NCBI GenBank assembly: GCA_945865645.1
Contig: CAMBEI010000002.1
Location: 62,001-126,000, forward strand
Origin: Chitinophaga pinensis
GTDB lineage: Bacteria > Bacteroidota > Bacteroidia > Chitinophagales > Chitinophagaceae
Direction: 5' to 3'
Length of the DNA: 64,000 nucleotides
In this document: piece after piece, positions 53,720 through 62,795 of the stretch
How the letters are laid out: every line of letters starts with the position of its first letter
How positions within the stretch are numbered: the stretch's first letter is position 1
The notes under the pieces: generated by a model
Databases searched by the model: none
Seen by the model: only the letters and a program-made list of their open reading frames with translations
What the model was told of the DNA's origin: nothing
Made by a program: the position numbers and the translations under genes

Positions 53720-53754
53720 AATTGTCTTTTTTATATTGATTAAAGTTGATTTTT

Positions 53755-53790
53755 AAAAAAAAAGCAAGGCACATCAGCACCTTGCTTTTT
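53755..53790 (-). terminator. Terminator after the HU gene
   Basis: AAAAAGCAAGG (53759-53769) pairs with CCTTGCTTTTT (53780-53790) around a 10-nt loop. Read on the - strand, the stem is followed by a T-run (A residues 53755-53763 on +). It lies 18 nt after the HU stop. Confidence 0.85.
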
Positions 53791-53808
53791 AATGCGCTTT
53801 ACACAAAA

Positions 53809-54078
53809 TTACATTTTACTTGCTAATTCTTTGCCAGCTTTAAACTTAGCAACTTTTTTTGCTTTAATTTTAATTACAGCACCTGTTTGAGGGTTGCGAC
53901 CATTACGGGCAGCTCTTTTAGAAACAGAAAAAGTACCGAATCCTACCAATGTAACTTTACCGCCACCTTTTAAAGTTTTAGTAACAGCAGCTACAAAAGA
54001 ATCTAAAGCAGCATTTGCTTGTGTTTTTGTAATACCTGCATTGTCAGCAAGTTTTGAAATTAATTCAGCTTTGTTCAT
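53809..54078 (-). CDS. HU family DNA-binding protein
   Basis: This is a nucleoid-associated protein (89 aa). The start MNKAELISKLADNAGITKTQ, then GFGTFSVSKRAARNGRNPQT (the DNA-binding beta arm with the conserved Arg-Asn-Pro), and the end KVAKFKAGKELASKM are standard HU. A complete promoter is visible upstream (54109-54138) and a terminator downstream, so it is a single-gene unit. It would bend and compact DNA. Confidence 0.95.
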   Translation of the reverse strand: MNKAELISKLADNAGITKTQANAALDSFVAAVTKTLKGGGKVTLVGFGTFSVSKRAARNGRNPQTGAVIKIKAKKVAKFKAGKELASKM

Positions 54079-54108
54079 AATTTTTTTTTTAGAATTTTAT
54101 AACTGCAA

Positions 54109-54138
54109 CAAATATAGAAGATTTTTAATTGCAACAAA
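54109..54138 (-). promoter_or_regulatory. Promoter of the HU gene
   Basis: On the - strand, TTTG (54138-54135), an 18-nt spacer and TATATTTG (54116-54109) match the Bacteroidota consensus TTTG-N19-TAnnTTTG very well. Transcription would start near 54102, 24 nt before the HU start. Confidence 0.7.
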
Positions 54139-54357
54139 AATTATTTTTTTAAAAATTTAGTCGCAAACCCTTATCAATAAGCACTTTCACCTATTTGTAG
54201 TAAAATGTTTAAAATATTTATATTGTAGGCATATCCTAAAAGCCTTTGTCAGTGTATCTTTTAACGATATTTTTTTAAAATTCTTTACCTATCAAGTTTT
54301 AAAGAAGTTATTAAATAGGATAAAAGATGAAAAGTATAAAATATTTTTTTTGCACAA

Positions 54358-54663
54358 TTAGTTAACAACTTGCATAACAGACCGAAAAGCAATGAATTTA
54401 TCACCCCATTTAGTAAAGCTTTTTTGTTTCATATAGGAGGCGTTATTTTCGATATAGCTATTGTATAATGCTTTACTATCTGCAAAATACTGAATGGCAA
54501 AAGTGGGGCCTTCACTGTCATCAACTTCTAATAGACGAAGAATATGCGCATGTGTAAAACATCCGGTATTTATAATTTCGGGGATGTGTTCTTCTTTTAA
54601 CCAGCACAACCATTTATCTTTTATATCGCTCTTAATTTTTATCGTAACATTATATATAATCAT
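54358..54663 (-). CDS. DUF4286 family protein
   Basis: This is a small soluble protein (101 aa) of the DUF4286 family, common in Bacteroidota. It begins MIIYNVTIKIKSDIKDKWLC and contains the typical HIPEIINTGCFTHAHILRLL and FAIQYFADSKALYNSYIENN. A ferredoxin-like fold of the ABM/dabb type is likely. The function is unknown. It lies 20 nt downstream of xth on the same strand, so cotranscription is likely. The 279 nt before it (54079-54357) hold the HU promoter and otherwise nothing visible. Confidence 0.85.
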   Translation of the reverse strand: MIIYNVTIKIKSDIKDKWLCWLKEEHIPEIINTGCFTHAHILRLLEVDDSEGPTFAIQYFADSKALYNSYIENNASYMKQKSFTKWGDKFIAFRSVMQVVN

Positions 54664-54683
54664 TGTAAATTATTAGCCTTATT

Positions 54684-55454
54684 TTATTTTTCTTTCAACT
54701 CAACATAAACCGGACAGTGGTCGCTGTGTTTTACATCTGGATAAATATCTGCATCAACTAATTGTTTTTTTAAGGTATCTGTAACAGTTATGTAATCAAT
54801 GCGCCAGCCTTTATTATTAAGCCTAACCGAAGGAAAACGTTGACTCCACCAGCTATACCGATGTGGTTCTGGATGAAATTCACGAAAGGCATCAATCCAT
54901 CCACTATTTAAAAATTTGCTCATCCATTCCCGTTCTTCTAACAAAAAACCACTGCTATTTTTATTTCCTTTGGGATCGTGAATATCAATTTCTTTATGGG
55001 CAATATTATAATCCCCGACCAAAATCATTTTAGGGTGTTTCTTTTTTAATTTCTCAAGAGATATTTGTAATTCTTTTAACCAAGTGTATTTAAAATCTTG
55101 TCGTATATCGCCACTGGTTCCCGAAGGAAAGTAAGCATTGATTAATCGGATATCACCAAAGTCAAGCTGTATTATTCTACCTTCATCATCACTTGCGGTA
55201 TGGCCATTACCAAATACCACATGATCTGGTTTAATTTTAGAAAATACAGCAACGCCACTATATCCTTTTTTTTGTGCACTATACCAGCTATGGTGAAAGC
55301 CAAGTGTTTCCAGTTGCTTAATATCTACATCGTCTTTTGTGGCTTTAGTTTCTTGTAAACAAATAATATCTGCAGGATCAGTTTTTAACCAATCAATAAA
55401 ACCTTTTTTAAAGGCAGCCCTAATTCCATTAACATTGTAGGAAATAATACGCAT
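54684..55454 (-). CDS. xth: Exodeoxyribonuclease III (AP endonuclease)
   Basis: Xth cleaves abasic sites in base-excision repair (256 aa). Catalytic motifs are complete: NVNGIRAAFKKGF, LQETK with the metal-binding Glu, GDYNIAHKEIDIHDPK and the C-terminal SDHCPVYVEL with Asp and His. WRIDYITVTD contributes a further acidic residue. The gene lies 43 nt after metH on the same strand, with a start matched by homologues. Confidence 0.95.
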   Translation of the reverse strand: MRIISYNVNGIRAAFKKGFIDWLKTDPADIICLQETKATKDDVDIKQLETLGFHHSWYSAQKKGYSGVAVFSKIKPDHVVFGNGHTASDDEGRIIQLDFGDIRLINAYFPSGTSGDIRQDFKYTWLKELQISLEKLKKKHPKMILVGDYNIAHKEIDIHDPKGNKNSSGFLLEEREWMSKFLNSGWIDAFREFHPEPHRYSWWSQRFPSVRLNNKGWRIDYITVTDTLKKQLVDADIYPDVKHSDHCPVYVELKEK

Positions 55455-55497
55455 TTATTTAATTTTTAAAATTGCAAAATAAATATAAGGGTTTAAC

Positions 55498-58209
55498 TTA
55501 TTCTAAAATTGGCCTCAGCCATCTTGTGGCTTCTTGTAAACTCATCGCTTTTCTATTTGCATAATTCTGCAGCTGATCGTTTTCAATTTTACCTACCCCA
55601 AAATACTTACTCTTTGGGTGGGCAAAATACCATCCACACACAGATGCGGCGGGGTACATGGCTAATGATTCGGTTAAAAAAATACCTGTGGCTTCTTGGC
55701 CACCAAGTAAATCAAATAATTTGTATTTTTCTGTATGGTCTGGGCAAGCAGGGTAGCCTGGTGCAGGACGAATGCCAAGGTATTCTTCTTTAATTAATTG
55801 TTCATTAGTTAACTGTTCGTGGGAAACGTATTTCCAAAATTCAGTTCTAGTTTTTTTATGAAGCAATTCTGCAAAAGCTTCGGCTAATCTGTCGGCCAAT
55901 GCTTGTAAAATTATTTTATTGTAATCATCATAGTTAGCTTCAAATTTTTTTATGTGGTCTTCAATACCTTGTATAGTAACAGAAAAAGCACCAATATGAT
56001 CCTGGTAATTTTGTCCTGCTGGTGCAATAAAGTCAGCAAGTGATAAATTTGGCTGTCCGGCAGTTTTTTTTATTTGTTGTCGAAGAAATTCTAATTGTAT
56101 TATCGTTTTTTTATTTTTAACATCAATGGTATCGGCGTCAATTTTATTAGCAGGCCAAAAGCCAACTACAGCTTTTGCAGTCAGCCATTTTTCGTCAATT
56201 ATTTTTTGCAGTATTTTTTTTGCATCAGTATATAGCTTGGTTGCTTCTACACCAATAATATGGTCAGTAAGAATTGCAGGAAATTTACCATGCATTTCCC
56301 AGGTAATAAAAAATGGCTGCCAGTCAATGTAGTCAGCAATTTTTGCTAATGAATAGTTATTTAAAATTTTTGTTCCAATAAATGTTGGTTCTACTGGTTT
56401 AAAATTTGTCCAATCAATTTGAGTAGCATTTTTTTGTGCTTCTTCAAAAGAAATATATTGTTTATTTATTTTTTTATTAGTAAAATCTATTGCTAATTTA
56501 TCATACTCGGCTTTTAATGTTTGTAAAAAAATAGGCTTGTGTTCTTTATTTAATAAATTAGCGGCAACGGTTACACTTCGACTAGCGTCTAAAACATGTA
56601 TCACGCCTTCATCGTATTGTGGTGCTATTTTTACTGCTGTATGCATGCGTGAAGTGGTAGCCCCGCCAATTAATAATGGCAATTTTATTCCCCTGCGTTT
56701 CATTTCGTGTGCCACATGTACCATTTCGTCAAGTGAGGGTGTAATTAAACCACTTAAACCAATAATATCAACCTTTTCTTTTATCGCCGTTTCTAAAATT
56801 TTATCTGTAGATACCATTACGCCCAAATCAATAATATCATAGCCATTGCAGCCCAATACCACTCCTACAATATTTTTACCAATATCGTGTACATCTCCCT
56901 TAACGGTAGCTAACAATATTTTAGCAGCGCCAGCAGTTTCTTCATTAATAGTTCCCGCTGCTAAATGTTTAATTTTTCGGTCTTTTTTTTCTTGCTCAAT
57001 AAAGGGCGTAAGTAAAGCAACCGCTTTTTTCATCACCCTTGCACTTTTAACCACCTGGGGTAAAAACATTTTACCAGTTCCAAATAAATCACCTACTATA
57101 TTCATGCCATCCATTAGCGGACCTTCAATAACATCCAGTGGTCTTGCATATTTTTGCCTAGCTTCTTCGGTGTCGGAGTCAATATAATCGGTTATGCCAT
57201 TAACTAAGGCATGCGATAAACGTTTTTCTACTATTTCTTTTCTCCAGCTTTCATCTTTAATTATCACTTTTCCTTTTGCTTTAATTGTTTCGGCAAAAGC
57301 AATCATTTTTTCTGTACTCTCATTATTATCATTATTCCTGTTTAGCACAACATCTTCGCAAATAGCTTTTAATATTGGTTCAATTTCATCGTAAACGGCT
57401 AATTGTCCAGCATTTACAATACCCATGTCCATACCGGCTTTTATAGCATGGTATAAAAAAACACTGTGAATAGCTTCGCGTACATGTTCGTTTCCTCTAA
57501 AAGAAAAAGATACATTACTTACGCCGCCACTTACTTTTGTAAGCGGCATTAATTTTTTTATTTCTCTTGTTGCTTCAATAAAATCTACGGCATAATTATT
57601 ATGTTCTTCAATGCCAGTTGCTATGGCAAAAATATTTGGATCAAAAATAATATCTTGTGGATAATACCCCACTTGCTCTGTTAAAATTTTATACGCTCTT
57701 TTGCAAATCTCAATTTTTCTTTTTTTAGTATCTGCTTGTCCTACTTCGTCAAATGCCATTACAATTACTGATGCGCCATAGTTTTTACAAATGATAGCTT
57801 GTTCAATAAATTTAGCTTCCCCTTCTTTCATCGAGATAGAGTTAACAATACATTTTCCCTGCACACACTTTAAACCGGCTTCAATAATTTCAAATTTTGA
57901 AGAGTCAATCATGATCGGAATTTTAGCTATATCCGGCTCTGCCTGTACTAAATTTAAAAAAGTGGTCATGGCTTGTACACCTTCAAGCAGGGCGTCGTCC
58001 ATATTTACATCAATTACCTGTGCCCCATTTTCTACTTGCTGGCGCGCAATAGTTAATGCGGCTTCATATTGCCCTTCTCGTATAAGCCGGGCAAACATTT
58101 TACTACCGGTAACATTTGTACGCTCGCCTATATTTATAAAATTTGTTTCGGGCCTAACAATTAAAGGCTCTAATCCACTTAATCGTAAATATGGTTGTAT
58201 TGTATTCAT
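55498..58209 (-). CDS. metH: Cobalamin-dependent methionine synthase, folate/B12/activation domains
   Basis: This gene encodes the C-terminal three modules of MetH (903 aa). The pterin-binding (methyl-tetrahydrofolate) domain begins [16 protein letters not shown] at residue 24 and includes [14 protein letters not shown]. The cobalamin cap follows from about 320 and the B12-binding domain has GDVHDIGKN, with His441 the lower cobalt ligand. The activation domain binding SAM has [20 protein letters not shown] near 825. The Hcy domain is encoded by the separate gene upstream, 8 nt away. A split methionine synthase is known in Bacteroidota. Only a B12-bound enzyme would be active. Confidence 0.94.
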   Translation of the reverse strand: MNTIQPYLRLSGLEPLIVRPETNFINIGERTNVTGSKMFARLIREGQYEAALTIARQQVENGAQVIDVNMDDALLEGVQAMTTFLNLVQAEPDIAKIPIMIDSSKFEIIEAGLKCVQGKCIVNSISMKEGEAKFIEQAIICKNYGASVIVMAFDEVGQADTKKRKIEICKRAYKILTEQVGYYPQDIIFDPNIFAIATGIEEHNNYAVDFIEATREIKKLMPLTKVSGGVSNVSFSFRGNEHVREAIHSVFLYHAIKAGMDMGIVNAGQLAVYDEIEPILKAICEDVVLNRNNDNNESTEKMIAFAETIKAKGKVIIKDESWRKEIVEKRLSHALVNGITDYIDSDTEEARQKYARPLDVIEGPLMDGMNIVGDLFGTGKMFLPQVVKSARVMKKAVALLTPFIEQEKKDRKIKHLAAGTINEETAGAAKILLATVKGDVHDIGKNIVGVVLGCNGYDIIDLGVMVSTDKILETAIKEKVDIIGLSGLITPSLDEMVHVAHEMKRRGIKLPLLIGGATTSRMHTAVKIAPQYDEGVIHVLDASRSVTVAANLLNKEHKPIFLQTLKAEYDKLAIDFTNKKINKQYISFEEAQKNATQIDWTNFKPVEPTFIGTKILNNYSLAKIADYIDWQPFFITWEMHGKFPAILTDHIIGVEATKLYTDAKKILQKIIDEKWLTAKAVVGFWPANKIDADTIDVKNKKTIIQLEFLRQQIKKTAGQPNLSLADFIAPAGQNYQDHIGAFSVTIQGIEDHIKKFEANYDDYNKIILQALADRLAEAFAELLHKKTRTEFWKYVSHEQLTNEQLIKEEYLGIRPAPGYPACPDHTEKYKLFDLLGGQEATGIFLTESLAMYPAASVCGWYFAHPKSKYFGVGKIENDQLQNYANRKAMSLQEATRWLRPILE

Positions 58210-58217
58210 AATTTATT

Positions 58218-59237
58218 TTAATCAATAAGTGCTGTTGCTGTTACTGGCAATATCCTTGGTTTAAACTTACTTACTTCCTCAGCAATATGTTTTAAATGAT
58301 CTGGCGTGGTACCACAACAGCCGCCTACAATATTAACAAAGCCTTGTTTTGCCCATTGTTCAATTATGTGAGCTGTTTCATGCGGCTGTTCATCGTACTC
58401 GCCAAATGCATTTGGTAGCCCAGCATTAGGATAGGCCGATGTATAGCAGGCAGCAATCTGGCTCAGCTCTTCAATATATGGTCGCATTTCAGATGCGCCT
58501 AAGGCACAGTTTAATCCTACACTAATGGGGTTGGCATGCATAATAGATACATAAAATGCCTCTAGTGTTTGGCCACTTAAGGTTCTGCCCGAAGCATCGG
58601 TAATGGTACCCGAAATCATAATGGGCAATTCTGTAATATTTTTTTTTCTAAAATAATTTTTTGCTGCATAAATAGCCGCTTTAGCATTAAGCGTATCAAA
58701 AATGGTTTCAATTAATATAATATCTACTCCACCATCAACCAATCCTTTTATTTGTTCGGTATAAGCAGCAGCCACGGCATCAAAATTTACGGCTCTAAAT
58801 CCCGGGTTGTTTACATCGGGCGAAAGGGATAATGTTTTATTTAAAGGCCCAATAGCACCTGCAACAAAACGAGGTTTAGCAGCATTCTTTATTGTGTATT
58901 CATCTGCGGCAAATCTGGCGCATTTTGCTGATGCCACATTTAATTCATACGCCAGCGACTGCATATCGTAATCGGCCTGGGCAATAGAAGTGCTGCTGAA
59001 GGTATTGGTTTCAATAATATCGGCACCGACTTCCAGATATTGTTTATGAATTTCTTCGATGATCTGCGGCTGGGTAATACTCAACAGGTCATTATTACCT
59101 TTTACATCGGTATGCCAACCCTTAAAGCGTTCGCCACGATAATCTTTTTCCTCCAGTTTGTGGCGCTGTATCATAGTACCCATGGCACCATCAATGATTA
59201 ATATTCTTTCTTTTAAACAATCTTGTAATGTTTTCAT
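58218..59237 (-). CDS. metH: Methionine synthase homocysteine S-methyltransferase subunit
   Basis: This is the N-terminal module of a split MetH (339 aa), carrying the zinc-bound homocysteine site. Zinc ligands are Cys244 ([12 protein letters not shown]), Cys307 and Cys308 ([13 protein letters not shown]). The start [20 protein letters not shown] is typical of MetH. It precedes the larger gene with an 8-nt gap, so the two subunits are almost surely made together and associate. It is preceded by a leader of about 200 nt and a promoter with a palindrome. Betaine-homocysteine methyltransferase is excluded by context. Confidence 0.94.
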   Translation of the reverse strand: MKTLQDCLKERILIIDGAMGTMIQRHKLEEKDYRGERFKGWHTDVKGNNDLLSITQPQIIEEIHKQYLEVGADIIETNTFSSTSIAQADYDMQSLAYELNVASAKCARFAADEYTIKNAAKPRFVAGAIGPLNKTLSLSPDVNNPGFRAVNFDAVAAAYTEQIKGLVDGGVDIILIETIFDTLNAKAAIYAAKNYFRKKNITELPIMISGTITDASGRTLSGQTLEAFYVSIMHANPISVGLNCALGASEMRPYIEELSQIAACYTSAYPNAGLPNAFGEYDEQPHETAHIIEQWAKQGFVNIVGGCCGTTPDHLKHIAEEVSKFKPRILPVTATALID

Positions 59238-59443
59238 TCGCTTTAATTAAAGTTCAATGTTTAACAAAAACCTGAAGTGAGTGACACAACGATGATGCTC
59301 AAAGCTGTGAGGTTGACTTCAAAATAATTACTATAAACTTTTAAACGAGAATCAATCTGAGAGAAGTATTGCAGAATTGCTTTCGTTTATTAGTTCAGTC
59401 AGAAAAAATAAACAGGCCGAACAATAAACAAATCTACCTGTTA
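59238..59443 (-). promoter_or_regulatory. Long metH mRNA leader, possible structured RNA
   Basis: The predicted transcript has about 205 nt before the metH start, long for this phylum. It contains a nested structure with outer arms TGAAGT (59273-59278) and ACTTCA (59316-59321) and inner CACA/TGTG (59285-59288/59306-59309). I compared it by eye with SAM-I, SAM-II and cobalamin riboswitch cores and found no match. It has no ORF. Confidence 0.4.
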
Positions 59444-59449
59444 ACACTG

Positions 59450-59489
59450 CAAATTTAGAATAAGAAATCCGTAACACAAAATGTTACGG
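59450..59489 (-). promoter_or_regulatory. metH promoter overlapped by a 7-bp palindrome
   Basis: On the - strand, TTTG (59480-59477), a 19-nt spacer and TAAATTTG (59457-59450) form a consensus Bacteroidota promoter. The -33 TTTG lies in the loop of a perfect palindrome, CCGTAAC (59469-59475) with GTTACGG (59483-59489), ideal for a repressor or activator. A terminator for the upstream DUF5777 gene is the alternative. The rest of 59490-59621 is featureless. Confidence 0.6.
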
Positions 59490-59621
59490 CTATTTAATGA
59501 TAAGCGTATAAACTCCTGCTACAACGGTGGTATTAGGGGCAGGTTGAAGTAATAATTAGTTATGTACAAATTGAATCTTCTTATTTTTTAATGGATTGTC
59601 GTCTTTAAGTTTGATACTGCA

Positions 59622-60524
59622 TTAACGTTTATTACGAATGGTAAATACTCTCGAAATATTGAAGCCGAAAAGAATATCGCCCTTATCCCATAAGCCTTTC
59701 GTGTCTGCAATAAAAGTTCTTTCGTTCATGCCGGGCGAATTGGTAAAATGAACCTGAAAAACGTGGCCGCCGGTTTCTATATCAAATCCAACTGATAAAC
59801 TATTTGTTGTTCCGGGCAGTTTATACTCTTCTAACTGGTAATAGTATTCAACATTAATACTGATGCGCTTGCTTATTTTTTGCCTACCGCCAATTCCAAT
59901 TGCAAAAAGATCGTTGGGATCATTAGCACTGGTAACCAGGTTTTGATGTATAAAGGTTGGCATCAACTGTAAAGAAGTGCCTTCAGAAAATTTACGCCCA
60001 ATGATGAGCTGGTGAGAATAGGACAACCTAGAGCTGGCGTAATTTTTTATTGTTTGATCTTCCCACTTAAGCGATCGGTATGCAATGGTGGGGAGATAGC
60101 TGAGTGTTATGGGCATTTTTCTTTTACCTTTTGATTGCCTCAATATTTTTAGTTTAAAAAAGGCATCGTATGTTTTTTGGTATGTACTTCGGCCAACACC
60201 AATCATCAGTGTGTTGGTAATTCCATAATCAAAACCAATACGCATGGTGGCTTTGTCTAAACCAAAGAGTTCATAAAAGCCTTCATTAAGATTACCAAAG
60301 CGGTGCGATATTTTTACATCTAGCACGCCTTTGGCCACATTTTCTACGGAGTGGCCGTTTACAAGTCGGGTGGTTTTAAAAGTGGCGGTGGTATAAAAGG
60401 TCATGTCTTTTGTAGAGGTTATTTCTTTTTCAAGCAAATTCATCAGGTCGGAGGTGTCCTGTGCAATGCCTTCATAAAACATACCCATCAACAAAAAAAA
60501 TAACCATACTTTAAGAGATTTCAT
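59622..60524 (-). CDS. DUF5777 family beta-barrel protein
   Basis: This is an exported protein (300 aa) with a signal peptide (residues 1-21, MKSLKVWLFFLLMGMFYEGIA). The rest alternates hydrophobic and polar residues as amphipathic strands (MRIGFDYGITNTLMIGVGRS, RISINVEYYYQLEEYKL, VFQVHFTNSPGMN), consistent with an outer-membrane beta-barrel. It ends with an aromatic-containing strand FNISRVFTIRNKR. DUF5777 proteins typically sit next to YceI and haem c proteins in Bacteroidota. No transport substrate is known. It is the last gene of the envelope cluster and the stop lies 133 nt from the metH palindrome. Confidence 0.85.
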   Translation of the reverse strand: MKSLKVWLFFLLMGMFYEGIAQDTSDLMNLLEKEITSTKDMTFYTTATFKTTRLVNGHSVENVAKGVLDVKISHRFGNLNEGFYELFGLDKATMRIGFDYGITNTLMIGVGRSTYQKTYDAFFKLKILRQSKGKRKMPITLSYLPTIAYRSLKWEDQTIKNYASSRLSYSHQLIIGRKFSEGTSLQLMPTFIHQNLVTSANDPNDLFAIGIGGRQKISKRISINVEYYYQLEEYKLPGTTNSLSVGFDIETGGHVFQVHFTNSPGMNERTFIADTKGLWDKGDILFGFNISRVFTIRNKR

Positions 60525-60554
60525 ACTAAATAAATTTATAGAATTTCAATAAAA

Positions 60555-61103
60555 TTACCTGGCTTCGTAATTACAGTCTACTTTTAAATCAATGGTTTTT
60601 GAAATATTGTTTTCAACAACCTTTGGTATAGCAATTTTATAATCATCAAGCTTAACTTTAAAGGTAGTATTTGCCGATACGGTGTTTCCCTTAACCAGTA
60701 TTACAGCCGCTACCGTAACTTTATTGGTTACGTTATGCATGTTTAAATCCCCGGTTACCGTTACATTGTAAGAACCGTCTTTTTTAAAATCAACTTTGCT
60801 CATATCAGTAATAGATCCTTTAAATGAGGCTTTAGGATACTTCGTACTTTCCATATAATTTTCATTAAAATGCTCCTGCATCAGCGCTTTTTTAAAAAGA
60901 AAACCATTAACCAATACAGAAAAGGCAACACTACCGGTTTGGCTGTTAATTAAGCTTACTGCCTGGTTATTTACTGCATCAATATTTTCAACATCGGTTT
61001 TTGAAAAGAAAGATATCTTACCGTTTTTGGTAATAAAATTTTGTGCGTTTGTCGAAAGCGTCACAAAAAAGAAAGTTACAAAAATTAAAATTTTTTTCCG
61101 CAT
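60555..61103 (-). CDS. YceI-family protein
   Basis: This is a secreted lipocalin-like protein (182 aa) with signal peptide MRKKILIFVTFFFVTLSTNA. YceI proteins bind isoprenoid or amide lipids in a barrel. Family features are FITKNGKISFFSKTDVENID, AVNNQAVSLINSQTGSVAF and the typical MHNVTNKVTVAAVI. It lies between DUF5777 (30 nt) and the short haem lipoprotein (49 nt). Ligand and role are unknown. A polyprenyl or quinone ligand is suggested by family only. Confidence 0.9.
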   Translation of the reverse strand: MRKKILIFVTFFFVTLSTNAQNFITKNGKISFFSKTDVENIDAVNNQAVSLINSQTGSVAFSVLVNGFLFKKALMQEHFNENYMESTKYPKASFKGSITDMSKVDFKKDGSYNVTVTGDLNMHNVTNKVTVAAVILVKGNTVSANTTFKVKLDDYKIAIPKVVENNISKTIDLKVDCNYEAR

Positions 61104-61152
61104 GTGTGTAAGTTGTAAAATTGATTTAGAGGGTTATTTATTTTAGTATTTT

Positions 61153-61548
61153 TTAATTGTTGGGGGCGCCTGCTGTAATCCAGATACGCATTTTTTCTAA
61201 ACTGCAACTATTTAATTTATTACTATTTTTAGGCATGGGCGAATAACTGGCACTATGAGAAACAGCTCCCCATAAGCGGCCATTATCTACCTGCATTTTA
61301 ACTCCTGCGTAAGTGTCCAGTCTGATGCCAGCCGATGGCGTAGCTCCGCCATGACAGTTGATGCAGTTTGAGCTTAATACCGGCAGCACAGAAGTAGAAT
61401 ATTTTACGGCTGCAGTATCGCAGGCTGTATTGGGATACAACAAATCTGATTTATCATAGTAACAACTATTAAACGAGTTCAATAGTATACTGCTGATGAT
61501 AATTAAAGCAGCAATAAAGACGGTATTGCCTGTTTTTATTTTATACAT
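61153..61548 (-). CDS. Haem c lipoprotein, single CxxCH domain
   Basis: This is a small envelope protein (131 aa) with a lipoprotein signal ending LLNSFNSC. It has one haem-binding site, SSNCINCHGGATPSAGIRL, and the end WGAVSHSASYSPMPKN then MRIWITAGAPNN. The Met in SPMPKN is a plausible distal haem ligand. The last 40 residues are nearly identical to the end of the next protein. It is located between the larger haem lipoprotein and YceI and is probably lipid-anchored in the periplasmic or outer membrane. Confidence 0.86.
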   Translation of the reverse strand: MYKIKTGNTVFIAALIIISSILLNSFNSCYYDKSDLLYPNTACDTAAVKYSTSVLPVLSSNCINCHGGATPSAGIRLDTYAGVKMQVDNGRLWGAVSHSASYSPMPKNSNKLNSCSLEKMRIWITAGAPNN

Positions 61549-61571
61549 TTTCTTTTTTTGTTAGGGTTATT

Positions 61572-62261
61572 TTAATTATTTGGCGCTCCGGAATTTACCC
61601 ATTTTCTGATCTGCGTAATTTGGCAGACACTTAATTTGGCGGCATTTTTAGGCATAGGCGAATAACTTGGAGCATGGCTTACTGCACCAACCAGTCTTCC
61701 ACTGGCGGCAACAGTAAATACACCACTATAAGTACTTAGGTTTATGCTCCCCGATGGTGCAATGCCGGCATGGCAGCCCAAACAGTACGTGTTTATGAGT
61801 ACACTGATATCTGCGCTATATTTAAACTTAGTAGTATCGCAAAGCGATCCACAATTAATCGTATTTTTTGCGCCTTCATTTATCCACCTTCCAATTAGTG
61901 CTTTTTGTTCTGGAGTAAGATCGGGGTTTGGAGGGCGGGGCATTTTTTTACTGCCTGTTTCAAACAACACTTTATAAACATCCGAATTGGTAGCATTACC
62001 GGGGCTGATGCCTTTTTTGATGATGTTTACATAATTGTCAAATACATAGCCTTTATTTTGGCTTGCGGCATCGTGACAGCCCGACTTGGCACAATTGGAT
62101 TGAAAAATCGGTAGAATCTGATTTTGGAAACATACTTCGTTAGCACCTCCGGGAATAGGCGTAGGCGACCCGGCTGCAGGTTCTGGGATTTCATGCTTAC
62201 AGGCATTAATTATAGTTAGGGCTATAATTAATGCTGTAACTATGTGGTAAGTCTTTTTCAT
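61572..62261 (-). CDS. Two-domain haem c lipoprotein
   Basis: This is a 229-aa lipoprotein (signal ending IINAC) with two haem c-like domains. The first has NCAKSGCHDAASQN, a C-x4-C-H site rather than C-x2-C-H, as in planctomycete-type Cyt1 domains, and a Met in KKMPRPPNPDLTPEQ. The second has the canonical YCLGCHAGIAPSG and ends GAVSHAPSYSPMPKN, then IRKWVNSGAPNN. The second domain is a paralogue of the neighbour gene product. The first gene here is probably cotranscribed with the others (23-nt gap). Confidence 0.86.
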   Translation of the reverse strand: MKKTYHIVTALIIALTIINACKHEIPEPAAGSPTPIPGGANEVCFQNQILPIFQSNCAKSGCHDAASQNKGYVFDNYVNIIKKGISPGNATNSDVYKVLFETGSKKMPRPPNPDLTPEQKALIGRWINEGAKNTINCGSLCDTTKFKYSADISVLINTYCLGCHAGIAPSGSINLSTYSGVFTVAASGRLVGAVSHAPSYSPMPKNAAKLSVCQITQIRKWVNSGAPNN

Positions 62262-62287
62262 ACTTATTTATTTTAAGGGAGTAGTCA

Positions 62288-62725
62288 CTACCTTATTAAG
62301 TAGCACCGCACTAGGTAAACATCTCCCATAATACCAAGGTCTGCATCTCCCATGCCCATGCCAGTACAAATTCCTTTCAGCGTAGCTTCTTTGTTTTCAA
62401 CCAGGCCAGCCGCTTTTTCTTCCATAGTACAATTAACGTAAGCACCAGCTTCATTGGTTTGTAACATAACTATCACCTGGTTTTCCTGATTTTTTGAAAC
62501 CTTTATCACCTTACCCGAAACCTCTAGTATATTATTAAGGTATATTTTTTTTGCGGCTGTTGAATCTTTTAAAAAGAACTGATACAATGTTGCTGCATCC
62601 GTTTTGTTAGCATCTGCATTCTTTACATTTATCGGGCCTTTATTATAAAAGTAATAACCAACTAACCCAGCAATAATACTAATTGCTAAAAAAAATATGA
62701 CGATTTTTTTCTTCTTTGCTGACAT
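62288..62725 (-). CDS. Membrane-anchored OB-fold (tRNA_anti-like) protein
   Basis: This is a 145-aa protein from Met at 62725 (MSAKKKKIVIFFLAISIIAG). An N-terminal membrane anchor is followed by a small OB-fold domain: VKNADANKTDAATLYQFFLK, NILEVSGKVIKVSKN and VMLQTNEAGAYVNCTMEEK, matching the tRNA_anti-like family. The C-terminus ends VYLVRCYLI. In many Bacteroidota this family lies with c-type cytochromes and YceI, as here. The function is not known; the fold does not imply tRNA binding. It lies first in the five-gene envelope cluster. Confidence 0.82.
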   Translation of the reverse strand: MSAKKKKIVIFFLAISIIAGLVGYYFYNKGPINVKNADANKTDAATLYQFFLKDSTAAKKIYLNNILEVSGKVIKVSKNQENQVIVMLQTNEAGAYVNCTMEEKAAGLVENKEATLKGICTGMGMGDADLGIMGDVYLVRCYLIR

Positions 62726-62795
62726 GTTTATAATTGATGCTAAAGGCAATCCTTTTCTTTAATAAAATTATGCAAATAAAAGAAAAAAATAGAAT

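Noticed and set aside
58218..59237. Betaine-homocysteine methyltransferase as an independent enzyme
   Set aside because: It is 8 nt from the folate/B12 half of MetH, which lacks exactly this domain.
59238..59443. SAM-I, SAM-II or cobalamin riboswitch upstream of metH
   Set aside because: Core conserved sequences of these classes are not present on the - strand.
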